From assembly GCA_035702665.1 (NCBI GenBank), contig DASSQD010000046.1:1-43091 (forward strand): a stretch of 43,091 nt of DNA. The letters run 5' to 3'. The notes under the pieces are model-generated. The model saw only the letters and a list, made by a program, of their open reading frames with translations, did no database searches and had not been told where the DNA came from. Below are positions 23,795 through 32,065 of this stretch, one piece after another; the first letter of the stretch is position 1; each line of letters begins with the position of its first letter. The position numbers and the translations under genes were made by a program. Source of the DNA: VBDM01 sp035702665 (GTDB lineage Bacteria > Pseudomonadota > Gammaproteobacteria > Burkholderiales > SG8-39).

Positions 23795-24894
23795 GCCGCG
23801 AACGCGGCAGCCGGGAGGAAAACCCTCGTATCGGGGGTCGAGCGGTTCCTTCTCAGGCGCTCGTCCACGAGGGCGATGATCTCGCGCAGCGTATCGGACG
23901 CGAGCCCATACTGCCCCGCGATTTCCCGGACCAGGCGGTCGACGCGCTCGATGTGCTGGGCGCCGCCGAAGAGGGCGCGCGCGGCGGAGGAAGGCTTGCC
24001 GAGGGTCTCCGCGGCCTTCGCGTACTTCTCGAAAGGCACGAGGTCGTCCGCCTCGGCCCCGATGCGCGCGCACAGGCCCGACACCCAGTCGTAGATCTCC
24101 CGGGACCTGCCGATATCGCCGTGCACCGCGTCGCGGATGGGGATCATGTCGCCCGGCCGGATGCAGCGGTAGTTGCCGGTCATGAGCATCGGCCATTTCG
24201 CGAGCGGCACGAAGATCGAATCGTGCACCTTGAGCTTCACCGGGACCTCCAGCGCTTCCTGGCCCGGGTCGAAGCGCGCCGACTCGATGCCGGACTCGAG
24301 GTCCCTTAGCATCGCGGTCGGCTCCTCCGCGTCGAAGCGCGCCACCTTGAAATTCGTGGGCAGGCCCACCTGCAGGACGTTCTTCGGCTCGTCGTGCGGC
24401 CGGAACGCTTGGGGATCGGGGCTCGCGAGCGTCATCAGCGAGGGATCGAAACTCTCCCAGACGCGGGGGTCGGCGTAGCAGTCCTCGAGCGGCGCGACCC
24501 ACAGGCCGGGAAGGCGCCTCAGGTACGGCAGGGGCGGCATGTTCATGATCGCGAGGCAGGGCCGGCGCGACGCCGCGATGCGCCGCATCAGGCCCCGCAC
24601 CCCCTTGCTCCCGTAGTGCGCCTCCTGCATGCCGAGGACGACGAGGTCGTATTTGCCGGGGTCGGCCTCGTCCGGCGTCATCGCGTCGAGCTCACCGGGG
24701 AGCGAGACGGAGCTGATCTCGAGCAGGCCCCGCCAGCCCTTGATGGGAAAGCGCACCCGCGTTCCCTCGCGGTTGATCAGCGCGGCGGTGTCGCGCGTGC
24801 ACACGAGCGATACGCGGTGGCCCGCCATGAGCAGCTTGGTGCCGAGGAGCGAGCCGTACGAAGCCCCGAGGATGAGAACCCTGGTTCGAGCCAT
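23791..24894 (-). CDS. ketopantoate reductase (ApbA/PanE)-like dehydrogenase
   Basis: A 367-residue NAD(P)-binding protein. An N-terminal Rossmann motif RVLILGASYGSLLGTKLLMAGH has Ser and Tyr in the glycine loop where PanE has GxGxxG. The next strand VSLVCTRDT and the YDLVVLGMQEAH region follow the ApbA pattern. The C-terminal helical half (LAKWPMLMTGNYRCI, then IYDWVSGLCARIGAEA) differs from true PanE, and it is longer than the usual ~300 residues. An authentic pantothenate role is therefore unlikely. The ATG at 24894 has GGAGGG upstream; the longer in-frame reading is antisense to the regulator gene. It is divergent from that regulator by 82 bases. Confidence 0.8.
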   Translation of the reverse strand: MARTRVLILGASYGSLLGTKLLMAGHRVSLVCTRDTAALINREGTRVRFPIKGWRGLLEISSVSLPGELDAMTPDEADPGKYDLVVLGMQEAHYGSKGVRGLMRRIAASRRPCLAIMNMPPLPYLRRLPGLWVAPLEDCYADPRVWESFDPSLMTLASPDPQAFRPHDEPKNVLQVGLPTNFKVARFDAEEPTAMLRDLESGIESARFDPGQEALEVPVKLKVHDSIFVPLAKWPMLMTGNYRCIRPGDMIPIRDAVHGDIGRSREIYDWVSGLCARIGAEADDLVPFEKYAKAAETLGKPSSAARALFGGAQHIERVDRLVREIAGQYGLASDTLREIIALVDERLRRNRSTPDTRVFLPAAAFAA

Positions 24895-24952
24895 TGCGCC
24901 CTCCGATTGGACATCAGCGTCCGTGCGAGGCAGTATAGGTCCGCGGGCTGCC

Positions 24953-24990
24953 AAATTTGACTGAGGAAATTTCACAATGTCAATTTCACA
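24953..24990. promoter_or_regulatory. three phased AAATTTcACA-like repeats at the regulator start
   Basis: AAATTTGAC (24953), AAATTTCACA (24967) and CAATTTCACA (24981) recur every 14 bases and cover the start codon of the regulator at 24977. The stretch is strikingly A/T rich for this genome. The arrangement suggests a multi-site operator for autoregulation and possibly for the divergent reductase gene. The first bases of the coding region form part of the third copy. Confidence 0.45.
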
Positions 24991-26539
24991 CACGCGCAAG
25001 AGCCACTTCCTCGGCGTGAAGCTGCGCGCGCTGCGCAGGCGCAACGGGCTGACGCTCGAGGAGCTCTCGGCGCGCTGCATCCAGCTCGATTCGCGCGCCG
25101 CGCCCTCGGTGTCCTACCTCAGCATGATCGAGGGCGGCAAGCGAGTGCCCTCGGAGGAGGTGCTCGGCATCCTCTCGACCCTGTTCCAGCGCGAGCCGCG
25201 CTGGTTTCTCGACGACAACCCGGAAACGGAATCTCTGCCGAAGCAGCGCGCCGGCGGCGCCGCGGGCGTGCCGCTCGAGCCCGCCTTCCTGTTCTCCAAA
25301 GCGCTGCTGCAGGCGGCGATCCCAGAGCTGCTCGCGCAGACCGGCACCACCGGGCGGCAGTTCGCGCACCTGCTGATCCGCTCGCACCAGGAAATGTCGC
25401 GCAACGACTTCCCCGACCTCGAGCGCTCGGCAGAGAGCGTCGGCGAGCGCAGGTTTCCGCTCGACGTCGAAGACCTGATGCGCCTGTGCAGGCACCACGG
25501 CCTCGCGCTGCGCTGGTTCGACAGGAAGCCCGTGCTCGCGCACGACAAGGACCGTGAGGTGCGCAGCATGGTGCGCTCGTTCTTCGAGGCGCCGCGCTCG
25601 ATCTACCTCAATCGCGAGCTGCAGGCCGACCCCGCGCGCCTCAAGTTCGACCTCGCGTCGCATCTCGCTCACAAGGTGCTGCACGGCGGCGACGGCCTGA
25701 AGTCGGCGCACGCGACCGGCGGCGAGATGGGCGGCAGCCCGGAAGGCGCCGATTTCGCCCCGGGGATGAACGCGCGCGACGTGCTCCACGCCTGGCGCGA
25801 TTTCGAGTGCAGCTTCTTCGCCGGAGCGCTGCTCGCCCCCAAGGTCCCGTTCCGCAGGTTTCTCGCGCGCGAGTCCTACCGCGTCGAGGCCGGGGAAAAG
25901 ATCCAGCTCACGCCCGCGGTGGTGATGCGCCGCATGACCAAGGTGTCGCCGTATCCGTACTGGCATTTCTTCGATGCTTACCCGCCGGGCCACCTGCGCG
26001 CGGTCTACCGGGGCAACGGCATCCCCCTGCCCTGGGGCAACATGGCGCAGGTCACCGATCCCTGCCCCAACTGGGCGGTGTTCCGGATGCTCGGCGACAG
26101 CCGCGGCCCCGACCGCGGCTCGCAGATATCGGTGCTGCGCGACGGCGACCAGTCCCTGCTCTACTGCTGCCACTCGCGGCGGACCGGCGACATGGCGGGC
26201 AACCCTCACGTGCTGTCGGTGGGAATCGATCTCGCTCCGGCGCTGGGCTCGCACGGCGTCAATGCGGAGGACGTCGTCGCTTCCATCGCCGGCGAGTGCC
26301 TGCACCACCACGGCGAAGCGAGGATACCCCGCGCCGCCGGCGCGGCCATCGCGGGCGCGGCCAAGGTGCTCAACATCGCCTGGGTCGAGGACGCCCTGGC
26401 GAACCCGGCGCGCATCATCTGCCCGCGCAGCACCCGCTGCCCGCGCTCGCCGCATTGCGACGGCGCGCGCGCCTCTCGCGCGCGCGACATCACCGACGTG
26501 CGCGAGGAGATCGTCAACCGGGCGAGGCGGGGGCACTGA
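24977..26539 (+). CDS. XRE-family regulator, ScfR/DUF3612 type
   Basis: A 520-residue transcription factor. Residues 10-75 are an XRE helix-turn-helix (LGVKLRALRRRNGLTLEELS, SYLSMIEGGKRVPSEE). The middle has a region related to IrrE/ImmA (SHLAHKVLH at about 228-236), but the HExxH zinc motif is not intact, so protease activity is not expected. The C-terminus ends with three regularly spaced cysteines, Cys482, Cys488 and Cys494, as in short-chain fatty acyl regulators (ScfR) that sense acyl-CoA and control acetate, propionate or glyoxylate genes. It reads towards the TRAP transporter 88 bases downstream, its most likely target. No Shine-Dalgarno is seen. Confidence 0.85.
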   Translation: MSISHTRKSHFLGVKLRALRRRNGLTLEELSARCIQLDSRAAPSVSYLSMIEGGKRVPSEEVLGILSTLFQREPRWFLDDNPETESLPKQRAGGAAGVPLEPAFLFSKALLQAAIPELLAQTGTTGRQFAHLLIRSHQEMSRNDFPDLERSAESVGERRFPLDVEDLMRLCRHHGLALRWFDRKPVLAHDKDREVRSMVRSFFEAPRSIYLNRELQADPARLKFDLASHLAHKVLHGGDGLKSAHATGGEMGGSPEGADFAPGMNARDVLHAWRDFECSFFAGALLAPKVPFRRFLARESYRVEAGEKIQLTPAVVMRRMTKVSPYPYWHFFDAYPPGHLRAVYRGNGIPLPWGNMAQVTDPCPNWAVFRMLGDSRGPDRGSQISVLRDGDQSLLYCCHSRRTGDMAGNPHVLSVGIDLAPALGSHGVNAEDVVASIAGECLHHHGEARIPRAAGAAIAGAAKVLNIAWVEDALANPARIICPRSTRCPRSPHCDGARASRARDITDVREEIVNRARRGH

Positions 26540-26574
26540 AGGCGGCTTTGCCAAGCGCAGGCTGATAGGAGAAA

Positions 26575-26631
26575 ATGCGCTGCCCGTTTCGGCGAGGTCC
26601 GGCCGGGCGTGAGGTGGAGGGATCCTCGTGA
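26575..26631 (+). CDS. possible 18-codon leader peptide upstream of dctQ-like gene
   Basis: ATG at 26575 follows AGGAG by three bases and opens an 18-codon frame, MRCPFRRGPAGREVEGSS, whose TGA overlaps the GTG start of the TRAP small permease (bases 26628-26631). If translated it would couple initiation of the weak GTG start. It is rich in Arg and Gly with no obvious sensor codon run, so it may be chance. Confidence 0.25.
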   Translation: MRCPFRRGPAGREVEGSS

Positions 26632-27218
26632 AATTCCTGCTGTCGCTGTCGCGGCTGATCGATGCGGCAAACAATCGTGTCGGCCGGGCAATGTACTGGC
26701 TGATACTCGTCGCGGTCCTGGTCAGCGCCGGAAACGCGGTGGTGCGCTATGCGTTCAACCGCAGCTCGAACGCCTGGCTGGAAGTCCAGTGGTATCTCTT
26801 CTCCGCCGTGTTCCTGTTCTGCGCCGGCTACACGCTGCTGCACAACCAGCACGTGCGCATCGACATCATCGCCGGACACTTGTCGAAGCGCGCGCAGGCG
26901 TGGATCGATGTCGCAGGCACGTTGCTGTTCCTCCTGCCCATGGCGGTCACCATCATGTGGCTGTCCTGGCCGGTGTTCGTCGACGCGTTCCGCAGCAACG
27001 AGATCTCCACCAACGCGGGCGGCCTGACCGTATGGCCGGCGCGCCTGATGGTCCCAGTCGGATTCTTCCTGCTTGTGGCGCAGGGGCTGTCCGAGCTGAT
27101 CAAGCGCATCGCGTTCCTCCGAGGACTCATACCGGACCCGACCGAGAAGCACGAGGGGCCCAGCGAGGCCGAGGCGCTCGCCGAGGCCATCCGCAAGGAA
27201 CGCGGCGAGACCGCATGA
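26628..27218 (+). CDS. TRAP transporter small permease (DctQ type)
   Basis: A 196-residue four-helix membrane protein of the TRAP DctQ family: WLILVAVLVSAGNAVVRYAFNRSSNAWLE, then LFCAGYTLLHNQHVRIDII, and PVGFFLLVAQGLSELIKRI. It is the small integral subunit of a sodium-driven carboxylate importer. It starts at GTG (26628) with GGTGGAGG about eight bases upstream. Its stop overlaps the ATG of the large permease by four bases (ATGA). The C-terminal 35 residues are charged and extend beyond the last helix, ending in RKERGETA. Confidence 0.9.
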   Translation: MKFLLSLSRLIDAANNRVGRAMYWLILVAVLVSAGNAVVRYAFNRSSNAWLEVQWYLFSAVFLFCAGYTLLHNQHVRIDIIAGHLSKRAQAWIDVAGTLLFLLPMAVTIMWLSWPVFVDAFRSNEISTNAGGLTVWPARLMVPVGFFLLVAQGLSELIKRIAFLRGLIPDPTEKHEGPSEAEALAEAIRKERGETA

Positions 27219-28927
27219 TCGAGTTCCTCATGCATAACATGGCGCCCCTGATGTTCGGGGCGCTGGTGATCTTCCTGCTCGTCGGCTACCCCGTCGCGTT
27301 CGCCCTCGCGGCGATCGGCATTTTCTTCGGCCTTCTGGGGATCGAGCTGGGGCTGCTTCAGACGACGCTGTTCCAGGCCCTGCCCCAGCGTATCTGGGCG
27401 ATCATGTCCAACGACACGCTGCTGGCGGTGCCGTTCTTCACCTTCATGGGCCTGATCCTCGAGCGCAGCGGCATGGCCGAGGACCTGCTCGATACCATCG
27501 GCCAGCTGTTCGGGGCGATGCGCGGCGGCCTCGCCTTCGCGGTGATCTTCGTCGGCGCGCTGCTGGCCGCCACGACCGGCGTCGTGGCGGCCTCCGTCAT
27601 CTCCATGGGGCTGATCTCCCTGCCGATCATGCTGCGCTACGGCTACGACCGTCGCTTCGCGACAGGCGTCATCGCGGCGTCGGGGACGCTGGCGCAGATC
27701 ATCCCGCCGTCGCTGGTGCTGATCGTCATGGCCGACCAGCTCGGCCGCTCGGTCGGCGACATGTACGAAGGCGCGTTCATCCCGGGAATCGCGCTCGCCG
27801 GGCTGTACGCCCTCTACACGCTCGGCGTCACCCTGCTCAGGCCGACGTGGGCGCCGGCGCTCCCGGCGGAGGCGCGTACCTTGCGCGAGCCCGACGGCTC
27901 GAGCGGCACGCCCTCGCTGCTCGTACTCGTGATCGTCGCGGCGGCCGCCGCGGTGGCGTTTGCCAAGTTCTACCTTTCGGCGGACGTCGCCACCGACGAA
28001 ATGCTGGTCGTATCGACCGCAGTCGGCGTGGGCGTCGCCTTCTTCGCCTCGGTCATCAATCATCTGCTCAAGCTCGGCCTTCTATCCCGGGTAGCCGAAC
28101 GCGTCACCTTCGTCCTGATCCCTCCGCTCGCGCTGATCTTCCTCGTGCTCGGAACAATCTTCCTGGGCATCGCAACGCCCACCGAAGGCGGCGCGATGGG
28201 GGCGAGCGGCGCGCTCGCCATGGCCTTGGCGCGCCGTCGCCTGTCCCTCTCGCTGCTCAAACAGGCGATGGACACGACCGCGCGACTCACGGCCTTCGTG
28301 GTCTTCATTCTCGTCGGCGCGCGCGTCTTCAGCCTTACGTTCTACGGCGTCGACGGCCACATCTGGGTCGAGGGCCTGCTCACAGGCCTTCCCGGCGGTC
28401 AACTGGGCTTCTTGATCGTCACGAACATCCTGATATTCGTGCTCGCCTTCTTTCTGGATTTCTTCGAGCTCTCGTTCATCGTGATACCGCTGCTCGGTCC
28501 GGTCGCGGAGAAGCTCGGCATCGACCTCATCTGGCTGGGCGTGCTCTACGGGGTCAACATGCAGACCTCGTTCATGCACCCGCCGTTCGGCTTCGCGCTG
28601 TTCTACCTGCGCAGCGTCGCCCCCGCGAAGGACTTCACCGACAAGGTGACCGGCAGGTTGACCGCGCGGGTCACGACCGGCCAGATCTACTGGGGCGCGG
28701 TACCTTTCGTGCTGATCCAGATCATCATGGTGTCGCTCATCATCGCATTCCCCAACATCGTCACCGGCGGCATCGCGAAGAAGCAGGCGGTCGACGTCAA
28801 CAAGATCCAGATCGTCGTGCCGGAGGAGACACCCGAGCCGGGACAAGGCCAGAGCACGGAACAGGAAGATGCGGAGAAAGCCTTGGAGCGCGAGCTCGGG
28901 GGCGACGCGGACAAGAAATCCAAGTAG
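27215..28927 (+). CDS. TRAP transporter large permease (DctM type), extended
   Basis: A 570-residue membrane protein, well above the ~430 of typical DctM. It retains the family core: LAVPFFTFMGLILERSGMAE, GALLAATTGVVAASVISMG, ASGTLAQIIPPSLVLIVM, and LGIATPTEGGAMGASGALA. The extra length comes from a central insert with two or three additional helices (about residues 215-290) and a hydrophilic Glu/Gln-rich C-terminal tail of about 50 residues. Large DctM proteins of this kind accompany TakP-like binding proteins for 2-oxo acids. It couples to DctQ, and the matching binding protein is transcribed convergently from the other side of the terminator. Confidence 0.92.
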   Translation: MIEFLMHNMAPLMFGALVIFLLVGYPVAFALAAIGIFFGLLGIELGLLQTTLFQALPQRIWAIMSNDTLLAVPFFTFMGLILERSGMAEDLLDTIGQLFGAMRGGLAFAVIFVGALLAATTGVVAASVISMGLISLPIMLRYGYDRRFATGVIAASGTLAQIIPPSLVLIVMADQLGRSVGDMYEGAFIPGIALAGLYALYTLGVTLLRPTWAPALPAEARTLREPDGSSGTPSLLVLVIVAAAAAVAFAKFYLSADVATDEMLVVSTAVGVGVAFFASVINHLLKLGLLSRVAERVTFVLIPPLALIFLVLGTIFLGIATPTEGGAMGASGALAMALARRRLSLSLLKQAMDTTARLTAFVVFILVGARVFSLTFYGVDGHIWVEGLLTGLPGGQLGFLIVTNILIFVLAFFLDFFELSFIVIPLLGPVAEKLGIDLIWLGVLYGVNMQTSFMHPPFGFALFYLRSVAPAKDFTDKVTGRLTARVTTGQIYWGAVPFVLIQIIMVSLIIAFPNIVTGGIAKKQAVDVNKIQIVVPEETPEPGQGQSTEQEDAEKALERELGGDADKKSK

Positions 28928-28933
28928 CGCAAA

Positions 28934-28965
28934 AAGAAAGCCCCGCGTCGCCGCGGGGCCTTCTT
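28934..28965. terminator. bidirectional terminator between dctM-like and dctP-like genes
   Basis: An 8-bp GC stem (28940-28947 with 28952-28959) around a TCGC loop is extended on both sides by A/T pairs with one mismatch (AAGAA to TTCTT). T-rich ends lie on both strands, so it can stop both convergent transcripts. Confidence 0.8.
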
Positions 28966-28977
28966 GTAGCCGGCGCG

Positions 28978-30090
28978 CTATTTCTTCCCGCGCTGCGACA
29001 GGCGCTCCGCCGCGATCATGAAATTGTCGAAACGGTTTTCCGCAACCGCGAACCACTGATCCTGTTCGTTGCGGAACTTCTTCCAGGGACCGTAGACCTT
29101 GGCGAACTTCGGATTCTTCGCGGCGAATTCGTCGTAGACCTCGGTCGCCGCCTTGTAGCACGCCGCCATGATCTCGTTCGAGAACGGCTGGAGCTTCACT
29201 CCGGCCCCGAGCAGGCGCTTGAGCGCATCCGGGTTTAGGGCGTCGTACTTCGCCATCATCCAGACGTTGGCCTCGGCGCACGCCGCCTCGAGAATCGCCT
29301 TGTAGTCGGCCGGCAGCGCCTCCCAGGCCTTGATGTTGACCAGCAGGTCGAGCTCGGGACCGCCCTCCCACCAACCCGGATAGTAGTAGTACTTCGCCAC
29401 CTTGGCGAAGCCGAGCTTTTCGTCGTCGTAGGGGCCGACCCACTCGGCCGCGTCGATCGTGCCCTTCTCGAGGGCCGGATAGATGTCGCCGCCGGCGATC
29501 TGCTGCGGAACGACGCCGAGCTTGGTGAGCGGTAGACCCCCGGTTCCACCGATCCGCATCTTCAGCCCCTTCAGATCGGAGACCTTGTTGATCGGCTTCC
29601 GGAACCATCCGCCCATCTGGCAGCCGGTGTTTCCCGCCGGGAACTGGATGATGTTGTACTCCTTGAAGAACTCTCGCATCAGGTCCAGGCCGCCGCCGTG
29701 GTACATCCAGGCGTTCTGCTGCCGGCAGTTCAGTCCGAACGGAATGGCGCATGAGAACGCGAACGTCGGGTCCTTGCCGAAATAGTAGTAGGTCGCGGTG
29801 TGACCGCACTCCACTGTGGCGTTCTGCACCGCGTCGAGGACCTGCAGTCCGCCGACGATCTCGCCCGCGGCGAACACCTTGATGTTGAACTTGCCGCCGG
29901 TCGCCGCTGCGACCCGCTTGCCGATCAGCTCCGCACCGCCGTACAGCGTATCCAGGCTCTTGGGCCAGCTGGCCGCCATGCGCCAGTTGACGGTAGGACC
30001 GGAAGTCTGCGCCCGGGCCTGCGCCGCCACCAGCGTCGCGCCAGCGGCCGCGCCCAGGCCCGCCGTCCTGATGAACTCGCGTCTTTTCAT
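28978..30090 (-). CDS. TRAP transporter substrate-binding protein (TakP/DctP-like), Tat signal
   Basis: A 370-residue exported protein. The N-terminus KRREFIRTAGLGAAAG is a twin-arginine signal ending near AQARA, implying folding before export. The body matches the TakP-like group of TRAP binding proteins (FNIKVFAAGEIVGGLQVLDAV, FGLNCRQQNAWMYHGGG, MRIGGTGGLPLTKLG, and GTIDAAEWVGPYDD), which bind 2-oxo acids or lactate through a conserved Arg (MRIGG) and often a sodium ion. It has its own promoter and strong GGAGGAGGG site and is transcribed towards the dctQM genes. Ligand by homology is a small hydroxy- or oxo-acid; not certain. Confidence 0.92.
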   Translation of the reverse strand: MKRREFIRTAGLGAAAGATLVAAQARAQTSGPTVNWRMAASWPKSLDTLYGGAELIGKRVAAATGGKFNIKVFAAGEIVGGLQVLDAVQNATVECGHTATYYYFGKDPTFAFSCAIPFGLNCRQQNAWMYHGGGLDLMREFFKEYNIIQFPAGNTGCQMGGWFRKPINKVSDLKGLKMRIGGTGGLPLTKLGVVPQQIAGGDIYPALEKGTIDAAEWVGPYDDEKLGFAKVAKYYYYPGWWEGGPELDLLVNIKAWEALPADYKAILEAACAEANVWMMAKYDALNPDALKRLLGAGVKLQPFSNEIMAACYKAATEVYDEFAAKNPKFAKVYGPWKKFRNEQDQWFAVAENRFDNFMIAAERLSQRGKK

Positions 30091-30124
30091 TTGCCACCCT
30101 CCTCCAGTTGAGAGATCCCGGCCG

Positions 30125-30130
30125 ATTATA
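30125..30130 (-). promoter_or_regulatory. -10 element for TRAP binding-protein gene
   Basis: A perfect TATAAT on the minus strand lies 34 bases before the ATG at 30090. No good -35 is seen at 17 bases, so an activator may be needed. It explains why the binding protein can be expressed independently of dctQM. Confidence 0.5.
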
Positions 30131-30152
30131 CGCCCACGGCCGGAGCCGATTT

Positions 30153-31493
30153 TCAGCTTCCGGCGATCGTCATTCCCTCGACGAGGATCGACCCGGAGGT
30201 GCGCGAACCGCGCGTGAGGGCGTCCGACCCGATCGCGACGATGGAGCGGAATATGTCGCGCAGGTTTCCCGCAATGGTGATTTCCTCGACCGGATAGCGG
30301 ATCTCGCCGCCCTCCACCCAGAAGCCCGCGGCGCCGCGCGAGTAGTCGCCGGTAACGAGGTTGATGCCGAAGCCGATCAGCTCGGTCACGAGAAGGCCCC
30401 GGTCCATCTTCCGGATCAGCCCGGGAAGGTCTAGGTCGCCGCCCTCCAGGATCAGGTTGTGGTTTCCGCCCGCGCTACCCGTCGTCTTCATCCCGAGCTT
30501 GCGCGCCGAGTAGCTCCCCAGGAAGTAGCCGCGCAGCATCCCGTCCTTCACCACGTCGCGCTCGCGCGTGGCCACGCCCTCGTCGTCGAACCACGAGCTC
30601 GCCTGTCCGCGCGGCTGGTGCGGCCGCTCGACCAGCGTAACGCCGCGGGAAAAGACGTCCTTGCCCAGTGCGTCGAGGAGGAAGGTCGCCTTGCGGTACA
30701 GGTTGCCCCCGCTCGCCGCGGAGACGAAGGTCGCGATCAGGTCGTTCGCCACCGGCGCCTCGAACAGCACCGGGGCCTGTGTCGTTCCGATCTTGCGGCT
30801 GCGCAGGCGCGCCAGCGCGCGCCTGCCGGCGTAGTCGCCGACCGCCTCCGGCTTCGCGAGGTCGCGCGCCGAGCGCTGCGACACGTGCCAGTCGTCGCGC
30901 TGCATCTGGCCGTCTTCCGCGGCGATCACGGCGCACGACACGGTGTGGCGCGAGGTGGGGAACCCCTCCATGAACCCGTGGCTGTTGCCGAGCGCGAACT
31001 GCCATTGCTGGGCGGAAACGCTCGCACCCTCGGAGTTGACGATGCGCTTGTCGAGCCGGAACGCGGCGCTCTCGCACCGCTTCGCGATCGCAATCGCCTC
31101 GTCGACCGGCAGGTTCCAGGGGTGGAACAGGTCGAGGTCGCCGGAATCGCGCGCGAGGTCCTCCGGATCGGGGAGTCCCGCCGCTTCGTCCTCGGCGGTG
31201 AAGCGCGCGATCGTCAGCGCCGCATCGACCGTATCGCGGATGGCGCGTCCGGAAAAATCAGCGGTGCTCGCGTAGCCCTTGCGCTTGCCGACGTAGACGG
31301 TGACGCCCAGGCTCTTGTCGCGGTTGTACTCGATCGTCTCGACCTCGCCCTTGCGCACCGTCACGGTCTGGCCGTAGCCGTCCGAGGCCTCCGCCTCGCA
31401 GCCGCTCGCGCCCTTCGCCGCGGCGTGCGCGAGCGCGTCGGCCGCGACCGTCTTCAAGGAGGCCAGATCGTGCGAAAAGCGGGGCTGCGCCAT
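30153..31493 (-). CDS. pmbA: metalloprotease-related TldE/PmbA protein
   Basis: A 446-residue member of the TldD/PmbA family. PmbA (TldE) forms a heterodimer with TldD that degrades unfolded peptides and matures modified peptides; TldE lacks the zinc site itself. Seen here are SLGVTVYVGKRKGYASTADF, GVTLVERPHQPRGQASSWFDDEGV, GYFLGSYSARKLGMKTTGSAGG and the C-terminal SRGAAGFWVEGGEIRYPVEEIT, all family landmarks. No HExxxH motif is present, as expected. The ATG at 31493 was chosen because the upstream reading is antisense to darP. It is divergent from darP, an arrangement common in beta- and gammaproteobacteria. Confidence 0.95.
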   Translation of the reverse strand: MAQPRFSHDLASLKTVAADALAHAAAKGASGCEAEASDGYGQTVTVRKGEVETIEYNRDKSLGVTVYVGKRKGYASTADFSGRAIRDTVDAALTIARFTAEDEAAGLPDPEDLARDSGDLDLFHPWNLPVDEAIAIAKRCESAAFRLDKRIVNSEGASVSAQQWQFALGNSHGFMEGFPTSRHTVSCAVIAAEDGQMQRDDWHVSQRSARDLAKPEAVGDYAGRRALARLRSRKIGTTQAPVLFEAPVANDLIATFVSAASGGNLYRKATFLLDALGKDVFSRGVTLVERPHQPRGQASSWFDDEGVATRERDVVKDGMLRGYFLGSYSARKLGMKTTGSAGGNHNLILEGGDLDLPGLIRKMDRGLLVTELIGFGINLVTGDYSRGAAGFWVEGGEIRYPVEEITIAGNLRDIFRSIVAIGSDALTRGSRTSGSILVEGMTIAGS

Positions 31494-31516
31494 GCGGGAA
31501 AGCCGGGGAAAGACGC

Positions 31517-31523
31517 TATGATA
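31517..31523. promoter_or_regulatory. shared divergent -10 region of pmbA and darP
   Basis: TATGATA in the 37-base pmbA/darP gap reads TATGAT on the plus strand (31517-31522) and TATCAT on the minus strand (31523-31518). The plus-strand hexamer ends eight bases before the darP GTG, placing the start of transcription at or next to the start codon. Confidence 0.5.
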
Positions 31524-31530
31524 TACGGGC

Positions 31531-32040
31531 GTGCAGGAAGAGGAAAAACCCAGCAAGACCCAGCGCAAGCGCGAGATGCACGAGCTGCAGGCGCTCGGCG
31601 CGCGCCTGGTCGAACTCAACTCGGAGCAGCTCGCCGCGATCGGATTGCCCGAAGACCTGCGCGACGCGATCGAGTTCGCCCGGCGCACCACCAAGCACGA
31701 AGCGCGGCGGCGCCAGATGCAGTACATCGGCAAGCTCATGCGCTCGGTCGATCCCGTGCCGATCCGCGAGAAGCTCAAGGTCTGGGACGGAGTCTCCGCC
31801 GAGCACACCGCGCGGCAGCATCGCGTCGAGCGCTGGCGCGACCGACTGCTCGAGGACGATTCCGCGCTCGAGGAGCTGCGCCGCTCCCACCCCGCCTTGG
31901 ACGCGCGGCATCTGCGTGCCCTTGCGCGCAAGGCGCGCGAGGAGCGCGCGGCGGGCGCGCCGCCGCGCGCCTACCGCGAGCTCTTCCGGGCGCTTCGCGA
32001 GATCGTCGCGGGCGCGGCCGAGGACGGCGACGCGGCCTGA
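31531..32040 (+). CDS. darP: ribosome-associated protein DarP (YjgA)
   Basis: A 169-residue, highly charged helical protein of the YjgA family, now called DarP, which assists late assembly of the 50S subunit. Landmarks are KREMHELQALGARLVELN, ARRTTKHEARRRQMQYIGKLMRS, and the C-terminal YRELFRALREIV. I chose the GTG at 31531 because the family starts with a short acidic/polar leader before this helix. An ATG at 31576 would remove it. No Shine-Dalgarno is visible and TATGAT sits eight bases upstream, suggesting a leaderless message. It is followed by mogA 25 bases later. Confidence 0.93.
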   Translation: MQEEEKPSKTQRKREMHELQALGARLVELNSEQLAAIGLPEDLRDAIEFARRTTKHEARRRQMQYIGKLMRSVDPVPIREKLKVWDGVSAEHTARQHRVERWRDRLLEDDSALEELRRSHPALDARHLRALARKAREERAAGAPPRAYRELFRALREIVAGAAEDGDAA

Positions 32041-32052
32041 CCGCTGCGCCGC

Positions 32053-32058
32053 TATACT
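32053..32058 (+). promoter_or_regulatory. -10-like hexamer directly before mogA
   Basis: TATACT ends seven bases before the mogA ATG in the 25-base darP/mogA gap, with no Shine-Dalgarno between. mogA may therefore have its own leaderless promoter in addition to read-through from darP. Confidence 0.4.
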
Positions 32059-32065
32059 TGCGCCC

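Noticed and set aside
25656..25690. IrrE/ImmA protease motif in the ScfR-like regulator
   Set aside because: The region reads SHLAHKVLH and lacks HExxH, so peptidase activity is not claimed.
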